Positions 22,073 through 29,779 of a stretch of DNA of 53,156 nucleotides are shown one piece after another (position 1 is the first letter of the stretch; the number at the start of each line of letters is the position of its first letter). Made by a program: the position numbers and the translations under genes. A model generated the notes under the pieces. The model had not been told where the DNA came from and searched no databases. It worked only from the letters and a program-made list of their open reading frames with translations. This stretch comes from Minisyncoccota bacterium (GTDB lineage Bacteria > Patescibacteriota > Minisyncoccia > Minisyncoccales > JAQTVQ01). The stretch spans positions 1 through 53,156 of the forward strand of contig JAQTVQ010000005.1 of the NCBI GenBank assembly GCA_028706715.1. Direction: 5' to 3'.

Positions 22073-23532
22073 TGGAAGGAACAGCTGTAGCTAGAAGTGA
22101 TTCTGCATTTGAAAGCATTGATTTGGCCAAGGCAATACCGCAGGGAACAGCCGACCATGTCGGCCGCGATATGCGTATTCGCCAGCATGTGCTTGGAATC
22201 ATCCAGGCGGCTTACGAGAGATTCGGATTTTCGCCTTTTGAAACGCCCGCTTTGGAAAATGTTGAAGTTTTCCGGGGCCGTTATGGAGAAGGCGAAGAAA
22301 ATATGTTCCATCTTTCGGACAGGCATCAGCATCATCTAGTGCTGCCATATGATTCCACGGCCTCTTTGGCAAGAGTCATGGCAACCCATCCCGAGCTTCC
22401 AAAGCCGTATAGAGGATATAACATCAGCAGGTCTTTCCGCGATGAAAGCGGTGGCGGCCTTCATCGGGAGCTTGTTCAATGCTCCGCTGATGTTGTCGGG
22501 TCTTCTTATTTGGGAGACGACGCTCAATTTGTCGTTATGGCCTTCAGCGTCTTGAGAAGATTAGGTTTTGAGGATTTCACTATCCGTATAAACCACCGTA
22601 GAATCTATCGAGACATGGCCGAAATACACGGCATTAGAGATCGCGACCAAATAATCGCCATAGAAAGAGCCATTGACCATTTTGACCAAGGCAAAGGGGG
22701 AATAGAGGGCGTCAAAAAAGAACTCGCCGGCCATCATATCGGCGAGGAATTGATTTCCGATCTGCTTCAAGTTTTGGAGCTTAGCGGAGGTCCGCACTAT
22801 GTTCTCCAGCAATTGGAAAACTTAGTCTATTGGCAAACCAAAGGCATCGGATTTAAGGCGCTGGACGAGTTGAGGGAAATCATTGAGGCTTTGCCTCGCG
22901 ATGTTCTCAACAAAACAGAGATAGATCTGTCTCTAGTTCGCGACCTTGACTACTACACGGGCTTTGTTATAGAAGCTCATGTAGAAGGCGCTTCGGTTGC
23001 TTCTGTGTTGCGAGGGGGGAGATACGACGACCTCATCGCTTCTTTCGGAGTTGAGACTCCTGCGGTTGGAATGGCATTCTATTTTGAGCTGATCCTGGAG
23101 GCTATGGCCGAACTGGGGATACTCGACAATTTGGATGTCAGCCGCCGCAGAATATTTCTGTGCTCCGCGGAGAAGCGAGGCTCTCACAAAATACAAGTGA
23201 TGAGCCAGGCTTTGCGAAGAAGTTCGTTTGAAGTTGTCGCTATCCACGAGCCGCTTGATAACAGATTTAAGCGCTTGAAGATGGCTATGGCCGAAGAATG
23301 CGCTTTCATCGTATGTTTGGACGGAATGATCTCCATCAAACCGCTTCCAGATTACGGAGAGAGTTCTTTCCTCAAGGTCTTGCAAGAGGCTTTGGAGAAC
23401 AATGCTTTCGGTGACGGGAAGCGATCTGCAGTTGTTATTGAGAGAGAGACGGACGAGAGAGAAAAAAAAGAAGTTGCTAGGCTGGGCCAGCCGGTCTATG
23501 ACTTCAATCCTGAGCAGATCAGGATATGGTGA
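22072..23532 (+). CDS. HisRS-like paralogue with degenerate motif 3
   Basis: A 486-residue relative of HisRS. It keeps SFRDES...HRELVQCSADVVG (121-143) as a changed motif 2, LVRDLDYYTG (288-297) as the histidine motif and a GGRYDDL loop, but motif 3 (AVGMAFYFELIL, 331-342) lacks the conserved arginine. A C-terminal alpha/beta domain (about 358-420) like an anticodon-binding domain is kept, followed by about 60 extra residues. HisZ, the regulatory subunit of ATP phosphoribosyltransferase, is a HisRS paralogue but lacks that domain, and no hisG is nearby. Probably not a normal synthetase; role unknown. Confidence 0.8.
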   Translation: MEGTAVARSDSAFESIDLAKAIPQGTADHVGRDMRIRQHVLGIIQAAYERFGFSPFETPALENVEVFRGRYGEGEENMFHLSDRHQHHLVLPYDSTASLARVMATHPELPKPYRGYNISRSFRDESGGGLHRELVQCSADVVGSSYLGDDAQFVVMAFSVLRRLGFEDFTIRINHRRIYRDMAEIHGIRDRDQIIAIERAIDHFDQGKGGIEGVKKELAGHHIGEELISDLLQVLELSGGPHYVLQQLENLVYWQTKGIGFKALDELREIIEALPRDVLNKTEIDLSLVRDLDYYTGFVIEAHVEGASVASVLRGGRYDDLIASFGVETPAVGMAFYFELILEAMAELGILDNLDVSRRRIFLCSAEKRGSHKIQVMSQALRRSSFEVVAIHEPLDNRFKRLKMAMAEECAFIVCLDGMISIKPLPDYGESSFLKVLQEALENNAFGDGKRSAVVIERETDEREKKEVARLGQPVYDFNPEQIRIW

Positions 23533-23552
23533 AAAATGCGCGGAAACGCGCT

Positions 23553-23598
23553 TGTGCCCAATCAGCTTTTTATTACTGATTGGGCACATTTTATTTTT
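23553..23598 (+). terminator. Strong intrinsic terminator after the HisRS pair
   Basis: TGTGCCCAATCAG (23553-23565) pairs perfectly with CTGATTGGGCACA (23576-23588) and is followed by TTTTATTTTT. Confidence 0.92.
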
Positions 23599-23665
23599 AA
23601 TATGAATTATTGTTTCCAGCCCGCTTTGCCGGGTTTTTCGTTTGAAAAAAAATTTAATAAAATGT

Positions 23666-23671
23666 TAAAAT
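23666..23671 (+). promoter_or_regulatory. -10 box for pcm, leaderless type
   Basis: TAAAAT ends six bases before the ATG at 23678; no ribosome-binding site lies between. Confidence 0.45.
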
Positions 23672-23677
23672 TGTATT

Positions 23678-24328
23678 ATGAGTTTGATAAAAAAATTAAT
23701 AGAAGAGGGATATTTGAAAACGCCGATTATTATTGAAGCTTTTCGCGAAATTAAAAGGTCTGATTTTTTGCCGGAAAATATTAGAAAAATGGGAGAAGGA
23801 GAATATTCTTTGGCTGAAGCCGATGAAGCTCTTCCCATAGGCTTTGGGCAAACTATTTCCCAGCCTGCGGTGGTTGCTTTTATGCTTGAGCTTCTTAGCC
23901 CCAAGCCCGGAGAAAAAATTCTTGATATCGGATCCGGTTCCGGCTGGACCACCGCTTTATTGAGCTATATTGTCAGCCGGAAAAACGAAGGAGGAAAAGT
24001 AATCGCTTTTGAGCTTGTGCCGGAATTGGCGGAAAAGGGAAATGCAAATGTTTCAAAATATAATTTTATTGAAAAAGGCGTTGCCAAAATGTTTGCCGGA
24101 GACGGAACGGCGGAATCTTTCAAATACGCGCCTTTTGATAAAATTTTAGCTTCAGCTTCGGCCAAAGAATTGCCCGAGGCTTGGATAAGCCAAATAAAAG
24201 TTAACGGAAATATTGTTATGCCGATAGGCTCTTCAATTTGGAGATTTACAAAAATAAGCGAAACGGAAGTTAAAAAAGAAGAATTTCCCGGGTTTATTTT
24301 CGTGCCTTTGATAACCAAGGATTCTTAA
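23678..24328 (+). CDS. pcm: Protein-L-isoaspartate O-methyltransferase
   Basis: A 216-residue SAM-dependent methyltransferase that repairs isoaspartyl residues in aged proteins. The family block GFGQTISQPAVVAFMLELL (55-73) precedes motif I KILDIGSGSGWTTAL (80-94), then VIAFELVPELAEKG, and the last strand GNIVMPIGSS. Length is normal. Only the -10 box at 23666 precedes the start. It stands alone between two transcription signals. Confidence 0.93.
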   Translation: MSLIKKLIEEGYLKTPIIIEAFREIKRSDFLPENIRKMGEGEYSLAEADEALPIGFGQTISQPAVVAFMLELLSPKPGEKILDIGSGSGWTTALLSYIVSRKNEGGKVIAFELVPELAEKGNANVSKYNFIEKGVAKMFAGDGTAESFKYAPFDKILASASAKELPEAWISQIKVNGNIVMPIGSSIWRFTKISETEVKKEEFPGFIFVPLITKDS

Positions 24329-24378
24329 CAGTAAATTGGCGCGGGGAAATTGCCCCTGTCAATTAAGCCGTTTTTTGA

Positions 24379-24384
24379 TAAAAT
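24379..24384 (+). promoter_or_regulatory. -10 box for the DUF2207 gene, leaderless type
   Basis: TAAAAT ends six bases before the ATG at 24391. The surrounding TTTTTTGATAAAAT equals that before the gene at 15410. Confidence 0.45.
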
Positions 24385-24390
24385 TGAAAT

Positions 24391-26145
24391 ATGAATTTAT
24401 TTTGCTGCGATATTTTTAAAAAGGTTTTTGTTTTTCTTTCTTTCGGATTTTTAATTTTGGTTTTGCCGGATTTTTCTTTTGCGCGGGAAATTGAAGAGAT
24501 AACCGATTGGTATATTAAAGATATCCAGTCAACTGTTATTGTCAACAAAGATTCTTCTCTTTTTGTAGAAGAAAAGATAACGGCTGATTGCGGCCGTTTG
24601 CCGGGCAAGCATGGCATTTTTAGGGTGTTGCCTTTGCAGTCGCGGACGGAAGAGGGAGAAATAATTAAAACCCCGATAAACCTTATCGGCATTGCCGATT
24701 TTGAAGGAAATCCATTGCCCTATTCAACGATTAAAGACAGATTTGACAATACCGTTACTTGGAAAATAGGAGATCCTAAAAAAACGGTTTCAGGAAAAAA
24801 TTACTATAGAATTACTTATATTGTTAAAAATGCGATACGGTTTGAAAATGAAGATTTTGACGAATTATACTGGAATTTAGTCGGGCAGTTTTGGCAAATT
24901 GATATTGATAGCTTTTCAATTGAGATTAATTTTCCCGAAGAAATCAGTAAAGATAATTCGCAAATTTATTATTATTCGGGAATCTTCGGATCAACGGAGA
25001 CGGAAGGAGCGGATTACGAATGGAAAAACAGCCATGTTCTAAAATTTTTTTCTAACCGTCCCTTCGGGGCGAGAGAGGGCCTTACCGCTTCCATCGCTTT
25101 TCCGAAAAATATTTTTACTCCGTATCAGCCGGGATTTTTTGAACTTTGGGGGAAGTATCTTTGGTTTTTAATCCCGATATTTTCTTTTGTCCTTTGTTTT
25201 TATCTTTGGATCAAATATGGGAAAGATCCGAAAGTTAACAAAACCATAACTCCCGAGTTTGAAATTCCCGAGAATATAACTCCTTTAGAAATGGGAGCGC
25301 TTATTAGCAACGGAGATGTTTCCGACGAATCTATTTCAGCGGCTATCGTTGATTTGGCGGTAAAAAAATATATTGTTATAGAGCAGATAGACAGGCCTTG
25401 GTATTCGGGAGGAAAAGATTTTAAGCTCAAAAAAGTTAAACCCGAAGAAGAATTTTTAGCTTTGCCTTCTTTGGAAAGGCTTTTAACCGAAAAAATATTC
25501 GGAGAAAAAAAAGAAGTTTTCCTTTCTCTCTTAAAGGCGTCATTTCATAAGGAGATGCCTCTTATCAAAAAAGCGGCGGCCGAAAAATTGGCTTTAAAAA
25601 GCTTGATTTCGGAAAAAGGCAGGATGCTAAGAACGGTATTTCTAATAATAGCTTCCATTTTTTTTGTTTGGGCTGTTTTGTTGGCTTGGCTTTATTCAAT
25701 TTTTGCAGCGATATCGTTAGCTTTAGCTGCGGCCTTTTTTGTAATCTTCGGAAGGATTATGCCCAAGCGGACGCCGAAAGGGGCGGAACTGAATTGGCGG
25801 ATAAAAGGATTTAAAATGTATATGGAGAAAGCCGAAACTTTTCGCCAGCGTTTTTATGAGAAAGAAAATATTTTTGAAAAGCTTTTGCCTTATGCCATGG
25901 TTTTCGGCATAACAAAGATTTGGATTAAAAAAATGGAAGAGATCTACGGCAAAGAATATTTCCAAAACTATCATCCGGCATGGCTTGCGGGAGCGGCGGT
26001 CGGAAGCTTCAGCGCGGACAGTTTTACTTCGCAGATAAACAGCCTTTCTGCAGACATTGCTTCCAGTGTCGGCACTTCTTCCGGATCAGGAGGGTCCGGC
26101 TATTCCGGCGGCGGCGGCGGAGGCGGCGGCGGAGGCGGGTGGTAG
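24391..26145 (+). CDS. DUF2207 membrane protein with glycine-rich tail
   Basis: A 584-residue protein of the DUF2207 family. A signal peptide (about 10-30, ending SFAR) precedes a large extracellular beta domain (about 35-235). A membrane helix follows at about 252-272, then a cytoplasmic middle part, two more helices near 415-455, and a tail of GSGGSGYSGG plus eight or more glycines and a final Trp. The glycine run comes from GGC/GGA repeats that are prone to slippage. Function unknown; the family is common in small-genome bacteria and is presumed to be in the envelope. A mobile palindrome begins eight bases after the stop and probably serves as its terminator. Confidence 0.87.
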   Translation: MNLFCCDIFKKVFVFLSFGFLILVLPDFSFAREIEEITDWYIKDIQSTVIVNKDSSLFVEEKITADCGRLPGKHGIFRVLPLQSRTEEGEIIKTPINLIGIADFEGNPLPYSTIKDRFDNTVTWKIGDPKKTVSGKNYYRITYIVKNAIRFENEDFDELYWNLVGQFWQIDIDSFSIEINFPEEISKDNSQIYYYSGIFGSTETEGADYEWKNSHVLKFFSNRPFGAREGLTASIAFPKNIFTPYQPGFFELWGKYLWFLIPIFSFVLCFYLWIKYGKDPKVNKTITPEFEIPENITPLEMGALISNGDVSDESISAAIVDLAVKKYIVIEQIDRPWYSGGKDFKLKKVKPEEEFLALPSLERLLTEKIFGEKKEVFLSLLKASFHKEMPLIKKAAAEKLALKSLISEKGRMLRTVFLIIASIFFVWAVLLAWLYSIFAAISLALAAAFFVIFGRIMPKRTPKGAELNWRIKGFKMYMEKAETFRQRFYEKENIFEKLLPYAMVFGITKIWIKKMEEIYGKEYFQNYHPAWLAGAAVGSFSADSFTSQINSLSADIASSVGTSSGSGGSGYSGGGGGGGGGGGW

Positions 26146-26152
26146 CCCCAAA

Positions 26153-26210
26153 AAAAATACACAGGTGCCACCTGTGCAGATTTTTGCACAGGTGGCACCT
26201 GTGTATTTTT
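26153..26210 (+). repeat. 58-bp palindrome, copy 1 (left of glyA)
   Basis: Two perfect 26-bp arms (26153-26178 and 26185-26210), containing the nested palindrome CAGGTGCCACCTG, surround a six-base loop GATTTT. Copy 2 at 27491-27548 is the exact reverse complement of this one, loop included. T-runs on both ends mean it can also act as a bidirectional terminator. Confidence 0.93.
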
Positions 26211-26242
26211 TGGGTTTTTAATAATAAAATTTTAATAAAATC

Positions 26243-27469
26243 ATGGAAAAAATATTATCGCTTGTTGAGCAGCACAACCAATGGAGAAATAACTGCATTA
26301 ATTTGATTGCTTCGGAGAATGTGATGTCTCCGGCTTGTGAAAAATTATATATATCGGACTTGATGCATCGTTATGCGGAAGGGACTGCTTTTAAAAGATT
26401 TTATCGCGGTTTGAAATATGTTGATAAGATAGAAAGCTTGGCGGAAGAAGAATTCAAAAAACATTTTGGGGCTAACTTTGCGGATGTTCGTCCGATTTCC
26501 GGCACGATAGCCAATTATGCGGCTTTTTCGGCCATATCGGAAAGAGGCGATAAAATTTTATCTTTGGGAATAGAAAACGGCTCTCATGTTTCCCACGAGA
26601 AAGCCGGAGCAGCCGGATTTTTGGGATTGGAAATTGAAAACCTTGAATATAATGAGGACTGCACTATGAATCTTGAAAAAAGCGCGGCTAAAATTTTGGA
26701 AACAAAGCCGAGATTTATCGTTATCGGAGGATCGGTGATCTTGTTTCCCCAGCCTATCAAAGAACTAAGGCAGGTTTGCGATAAAGTGGGAGCGAAAATA
26801 ATTTACGATGCCGCTCATGTTTTGGGGCTGATTGCGGCTGGAGCATTTCAAGATCCGCTAAAAGAAGGAGCGGATATTATTACGACTTCAACGCATAAAA
26901 CTTTTCCCGGACCCCAAGGAGGAATGATATTGGGCAATGTTGACGAAAAAACGGCTAAAACTATTCAATTACGAGTTTTTCCCGGCTTTTCATCTAACCA
27001 TCATTTGCACCGCATTCCGGCCTTATACGGAGCGTTAAGGGAAATGCAGGAGTTCGGTAAGGACTATGCCGGTCAAATTGTTAAAAATGCGCAGGCGCTA
27101 GCTAAAGAGCTGGCCGAATACGGTTTTGATATTTTAGGGAAAAGCAAGGGGTTTACTCAAAGCCATCAGATTGTGGTGAATTGCGGAGAACCCGGCTCCG
27201 GGCATATTGCGGCTGAAAAGCTGGAAAGGGCGAATATTATTCTTAACAAAAATATTATTCCTGGAGACGGCCAAAGTCCGAAGAACCCGAGAGGAATAAG
27301 AATCGGCGTCCAAGAAATGACCCGCTTTGGGATGAAAGAAGAGGAAATGGAAAAAATAGGGGAATTTATAAAAAAAGTTATTTTAGACAATAAAGATCCT
27401 GAAGAAATCGGCAAGGAAGTGGCGGATTTCCGCAAAAATTACCAAAAAATCCATTATTGCGCAAAATAA
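26243..27469 (+). CDS. glyA: Serine hydroxymethyltransferase, archaeal-like
   Basis: A 408-residue PLP enzyme that converts serine and tetrahydrofolate to glycine and methylene-tetrahydrofolate. The N-terminus has INLIASENVMSPA, then HRYAEGTAFKRFYRG, the PLP-aspartate in IIYDAAHVLGLI and the PLP lysine Lys219 in TSTHKTFPGPQGG; the C-terminus has GHIAAEKLERANIILNKN. Loop lengths and GPQGG resemble archaeal GlyA more than the E. coli type. Methylene-THF would feed ThyX at 29780. The gene is flanked by oppositely oriented 58-bp palindromes. Confidence 0.93.
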   Translation: MEKILSLVEQHNQWRNNCINLIASENVMSPACEKLYISDLMHRYAEGTAFKRFYRGLKYVDKIESLAEEEFKKHFGANFADVRPISGTIANYAAFSAISERGDKILSLGIENGSHVSHEKAGAAGFLGLEIENLEYNEDCTMNLEKSAAKILETKPRFIVIGGSVILFPQPIKELRQVCDKVGAKIIYDAAHVLGLIAAGAFQDPLKEGADIITTSTHKTFPGPQGGMILGNVDEKTAKTIQLRVFPGFSSNHHLHRIPALYGALREMQEFGKDYAGQIVKNAQALAKELAEYGFDILGKSKGFTQSHQIVVNCGEPGSGHIAAEKLERANIILNKNIIPGDGQSPKNPRGIRIGVQEMTRFGMKEEEMEKIGEFIKKVILDNKDPEEIGKEVADFRKNYQKIHYCAK

Positions 27470-27490
27470 ATCCCTAATCACAAGCCCCAA

Positions 27491-27548
27491 AAAAATACAC
27501 AGGTGCCACCTGTGCAAAAATCTGCACAGGTGGCACCTGTGTATTTTT
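27491..27548 (-). repeat. 58-bp palindrome, copy 2 (right of glyA)
   Basis: Arms at 27491-27516 and 27523-27548 with loop AAAATC. The sequence equals the reverse complement of copy 1 without a mismatch. It begins 22 bases after the glyA stop. Confidence 0.93.
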
Positions 27549-27561
27549 CTGCCTGTGGCAT

Positions 27562-27612
27562 ATTGGAAACGTTACCGGTTAGTCGCTTTTTGTTAGCATA
27601 AACGTTTCCAAT
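27562..27612. repeat. 12-bp inverted repeat with 27-base loop
   Basis: ATTGGAAACGTT (27562-27573) pairs perfectly with AACGTTTCCAAT (27601-27612). The loop starts with ACCGGTTAGTCGCT, which resembles the arm of the next hairpin. Confidence 0.7.
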
Positions 27613-27701
27613 CTATTGAGCTATTACGGCGCGATTGACAAGAGGGTAAAAATAGTTTAAATATAAGCAACAATAAATTTGCACTTTTAAAAGTATTTGC
27701 G

Positions 27702-27748
27702 AGCGGCTGACCGGTTATTTTAATCAAGCAAATAACCGGTCAGCCGCT
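27702..27748. repeat. 18-bp perfect inverted repeat with 11-base loop
   Basis: AGCGGCTGACCGGTTATT (27702-27719) pairs with AATAACCGGTCAGCCGCT (27731-27748). No T-tract follows on either strand, so a simple terminator is unlikely. Confidence 0.8.
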
Positions 27749-27795
27749 TACAAACAAACAAAAAAGGTCTAAAGCGGCTTAACCCGTCCGGCAAA

Positions 27796-28737
27796 ATGCC
27801 GGATAAAAAAATGGACAAAAACAATAAAAAGCCTCTCCCGTTTTATGATAAGATTAAGACTTTCAATGGGCCGATTTGGATGGCGATTTATGAGAATCCG
27901 GAAAACGAAGAATGGGCTATTGTCGTGCATGGAACAATGACCAACGCGGAATGTTTTAATCAGCTTGCCATGCTTTTTCTATCGAAGGGAGTAAATGTGG
28001 CCTTGCTGCATTTAACGGGCCACGGACTGAATAGAAAGAAAGAGGTCTTTGATTTTGAAGAAATGAAAGAAAACACGAAAGCCGCGATACACTATGTTTT
28101 CAGGAATTACGGAAAGAAGGTCTTCCTGATTGGAACGAGCCAAGGCGGCTTTATCGTTTCAGCTGTTGCGGCTGAAAGCGATAAAATTAAAGGAGTCTTT
28201 GCCCATGGCATAATGATTCCTGAATGGCCGGAGAGTATTTATCTCACCAATTTGCCTAAATTGGTGAGCAAAAGATATATAGAAATGATACGCGGAGGGC
28301 TAAGACTTTTGGCAAGATTTTTTCCGAAAATGAAAATTCCTTATCGGATTTATATTGATCCTAAAAAAATAGGGTCAGACAGAATGGTTGAGATAATGGA
28401 TGTAATGAAATATTATCCAGTGAAGCACGTTGCTTCATTGTTTAATGCCGATATGTCGGGGCTGAAAAGAATAAAATGTCCGATCGGAGTGCTAATGCTG
28501 GAGAAAGAAACTCTTTTTCCGGCATGGTACATCAGAATGATTTTTGAAGAAATTGAAGCTCCCAAAAAAGAGCTTATAAAAATTTCTTCAAAAACCCATT
28601 CTGCTTTTTTCGAAGAGCCGGAAAAAATAGTTGAAGCCATTGTCCCCAAAATGAGGGAGTATGCTCTTCAGCCGATTTTGCCGGCCTTCAGCCAGGCAAT
28701 TCAATTGCCTGCGCCAGCAAAAAACAGCGGATTTTAA
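27796..28737 (+). CDS. Alpha/beta hydrolase (serine aminopeptidase S33-like)
   Basis: A 313-residue hydrolase. The oxyanion segment is VVHGTMTN, the nucleophile Ser115 is in GTSQGG, a candidate acid lies in VLMLEKETLFP and the catalytic His in SSKTHSAFF. The lid region (about 150-215) is helical. The fold resembles monoacylglycerol lipase or S33 peptidase relatives; substrate unknown. An alternative ATG at 27811 (MDKNNKK) would remove five residues. The terminator hairpin at 28720 overlaps the last codons and stop. Confidence 0.85.
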   Translation: MPDKKMDKNNKKPLPFYDKIKTFNGPIWMAIYENPENEEWAIVVHGTMTNAECFNQLAMLFLSKGVNVALLHLTGHGLNRKKEVFDFEEMKENTKAAIHYVFRNYGKKVFLIGTSQGGFIVSAVAAESDKIKGVFAHGIMIPEWPESIYLTNLPKLVSKRYIEMIRGGLRLLARFFPKMKIPYRIYIDPKKIGSDRMVEIMDVMKYYPVKHVASLFNADMSGLKRIKCPIGVLMLEKETLFPAWYIRMIFEEIEAPKKELIKISSKTHSAFFEEPEKIVEAIVPKMREYALQPILPAFSQAIQLPAPAKNSGF

Positions 28738-28753
28738 TCCGCTGTTTTTCTTT
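28720..28753 (+). terminator. Intrinsic terminator overlapping the hydrolase stop
   Basis: AAAAACAGCGGATT (28720-28733) pairs with AATCCGCTGTTTTT (28736-28749). The TAA stop lies inside the hairpin. Confidence 0.88.
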
Positions 28754-28844
28754 TTTCGGCGTAATCTCTTTGTATAGCCAATAAATATTGTTTTGGTATA
28801 ATAAAAATAGGTCGGAATAATCAAAAAATAAATAAAATAAACAT

Positions 28845-29603
28845 ATGGACCAAGAAATCAGAACAAAAGAATTTAAAGAAAAAATATTTTTAGCCGTTGT
28901 TTGGATTGCCGGTATTTTTTTAGCAATTCAAGCAGCGAATTTTCTTATTGATTACGAAAAGCTTAGCCAAAGCAATATGCGCGAAATTACGGTAAGCGCC
29001 AGCGGCCAGGCTTTTGTAATTCCCGATATTGCCTTGGTGCGGCTCGGGGTGACGACCGAAGGCTTTGACATAGCAGCCATTACGAGCGACAACAACGAAA
29101 AAATGAATAAAATCATCGGCGAAATCAAAGCTATCGGAGTTGAAGAGAAAGACATACAGACTACGAACTACAGCTTGTCCCCGAAATACGATTATTCAAG
29201 GGGATCAAGAATTTTTAAAGGATATACGCTAATCCAACAGATTACGGTAAAGGCCAGGGAATTTGAAAAAATCGGCGATATTTTAAATAAAGCTTCCAAT
29301 AACGGGGCGAATTTAATCGGGGATTTCCAATTTACCATAGAAGATGAAAATAGCGCCAAGCAGTCGGCAAGAGCTGATGCCATTCAAAAAGCCAAAGCCC
29401 AGGCGGAATCAATCGCCGAGCAATCGGGCTTGAAACTGGGAAAAATTGTTAATGTTTATGAGGGCGGATATCCTTCCTCTTATGATTACTCTGCGAAATC
29501 TTCAGCGGAAGTCCTTGGAATGGGAGGAGGAACAGCGGCCGATATAGAGCCGGGACAGCAGGAAATTTCAGTTTCAATAAATTTGGTTTACGAAATAAGA
29601 TAG
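28845..29603 (+). CDS. SIMPL-domain (DUF541) exported protein
   Basis: A 252-residue protein with one N-terminal membrane segment (about 13-31, after a basic start) and a SIMPL domain outside the membrane. The pattern REITVSASGQAFVIPDIALVRLGV, then DIQTTNYSLSPKYDY and FKGYTLIQQITV, is typical, and the end (ARADAIQKAKAQAESIAEQSGLKLGKIVNV) is conserved. Members such as BP26/OMP28 and YggE form ring-shaped oligomers; function is unclear, sometimes linked to oxidative stress. A hairpin follows at 29621. Confidence 0.93.
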   Translation: MDQEIRTKEFKEKIFLAVVWIAGIFLAIQAANFLIDYEKLSQSNMREITVSASGQAFVIPDIALVRLGVTTEGFDIAAITSDNNEKMNKIIGEIKAIGVEEKDIQTTNYSLSPKYDYSRGSRIFKGYTLIQQITVKAREFEKIGDILNKASNNGANLIGDFQFTIEDENSAKQSARADAIQKAKAQAESIAEQSGLKLGKIVNVYEGGYPSSYDYSAKSSAEVLGMGGGTAADIEPGQQEISVSINLVYEIR

Positions 29604-29620
29604 GCTTCTAAAAAAATATT

Positions 29621-29650
29621 TAAAGCCGCACTTATTGCAATGCGGCTTTA
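29621..29650. terminator. Hairpin after the SIMPL gene
   Basis: TAAAGCCGCA and TGCGGCTTTA form a 10-bp stem with a 10-base loop. No long T-run follows, so termination would be weak. Confidence 0.55.
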
Positions 29651-29779
29651 AGCTGGAAAAAATTAAAATAAAAAGCCGGGAAACAAAGAAAATTGCAAAG
29701 ATTTCAGCTTTTTTGCCGGACGAAGAGATGCTTGGTATAATATTAAGCAGATTGAAATTTTGATTTAATAAATCTTTTT

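Larger units (their letters stand above)
27549..27795. other. Intergenic region with two large hairpins
   Basis: About 250 bases without a gene. It holds the inverted repeats at 27562-27612 and 27702-27748, described separately, and ends in a purine-rich stretch before the hydrolase start. No tRNA or protein-coding signal was seen. A structured RNA or a mobile-element remnant is possible. Confidence 0.5.

Noticed and set aside
25980-26306. Arginine-rich 108-codon frame across the end of the DUF2207 gene
   Set aside because: It arises from reading the glycine codon run in another frame and runs through the palindrome.
26153-27748. Possible CRISPR or integron attC array
   Set aside because: The repeats are palindromes in opposite orientation without regular spacers, and no cas or integrase gene or attC consensus is present.
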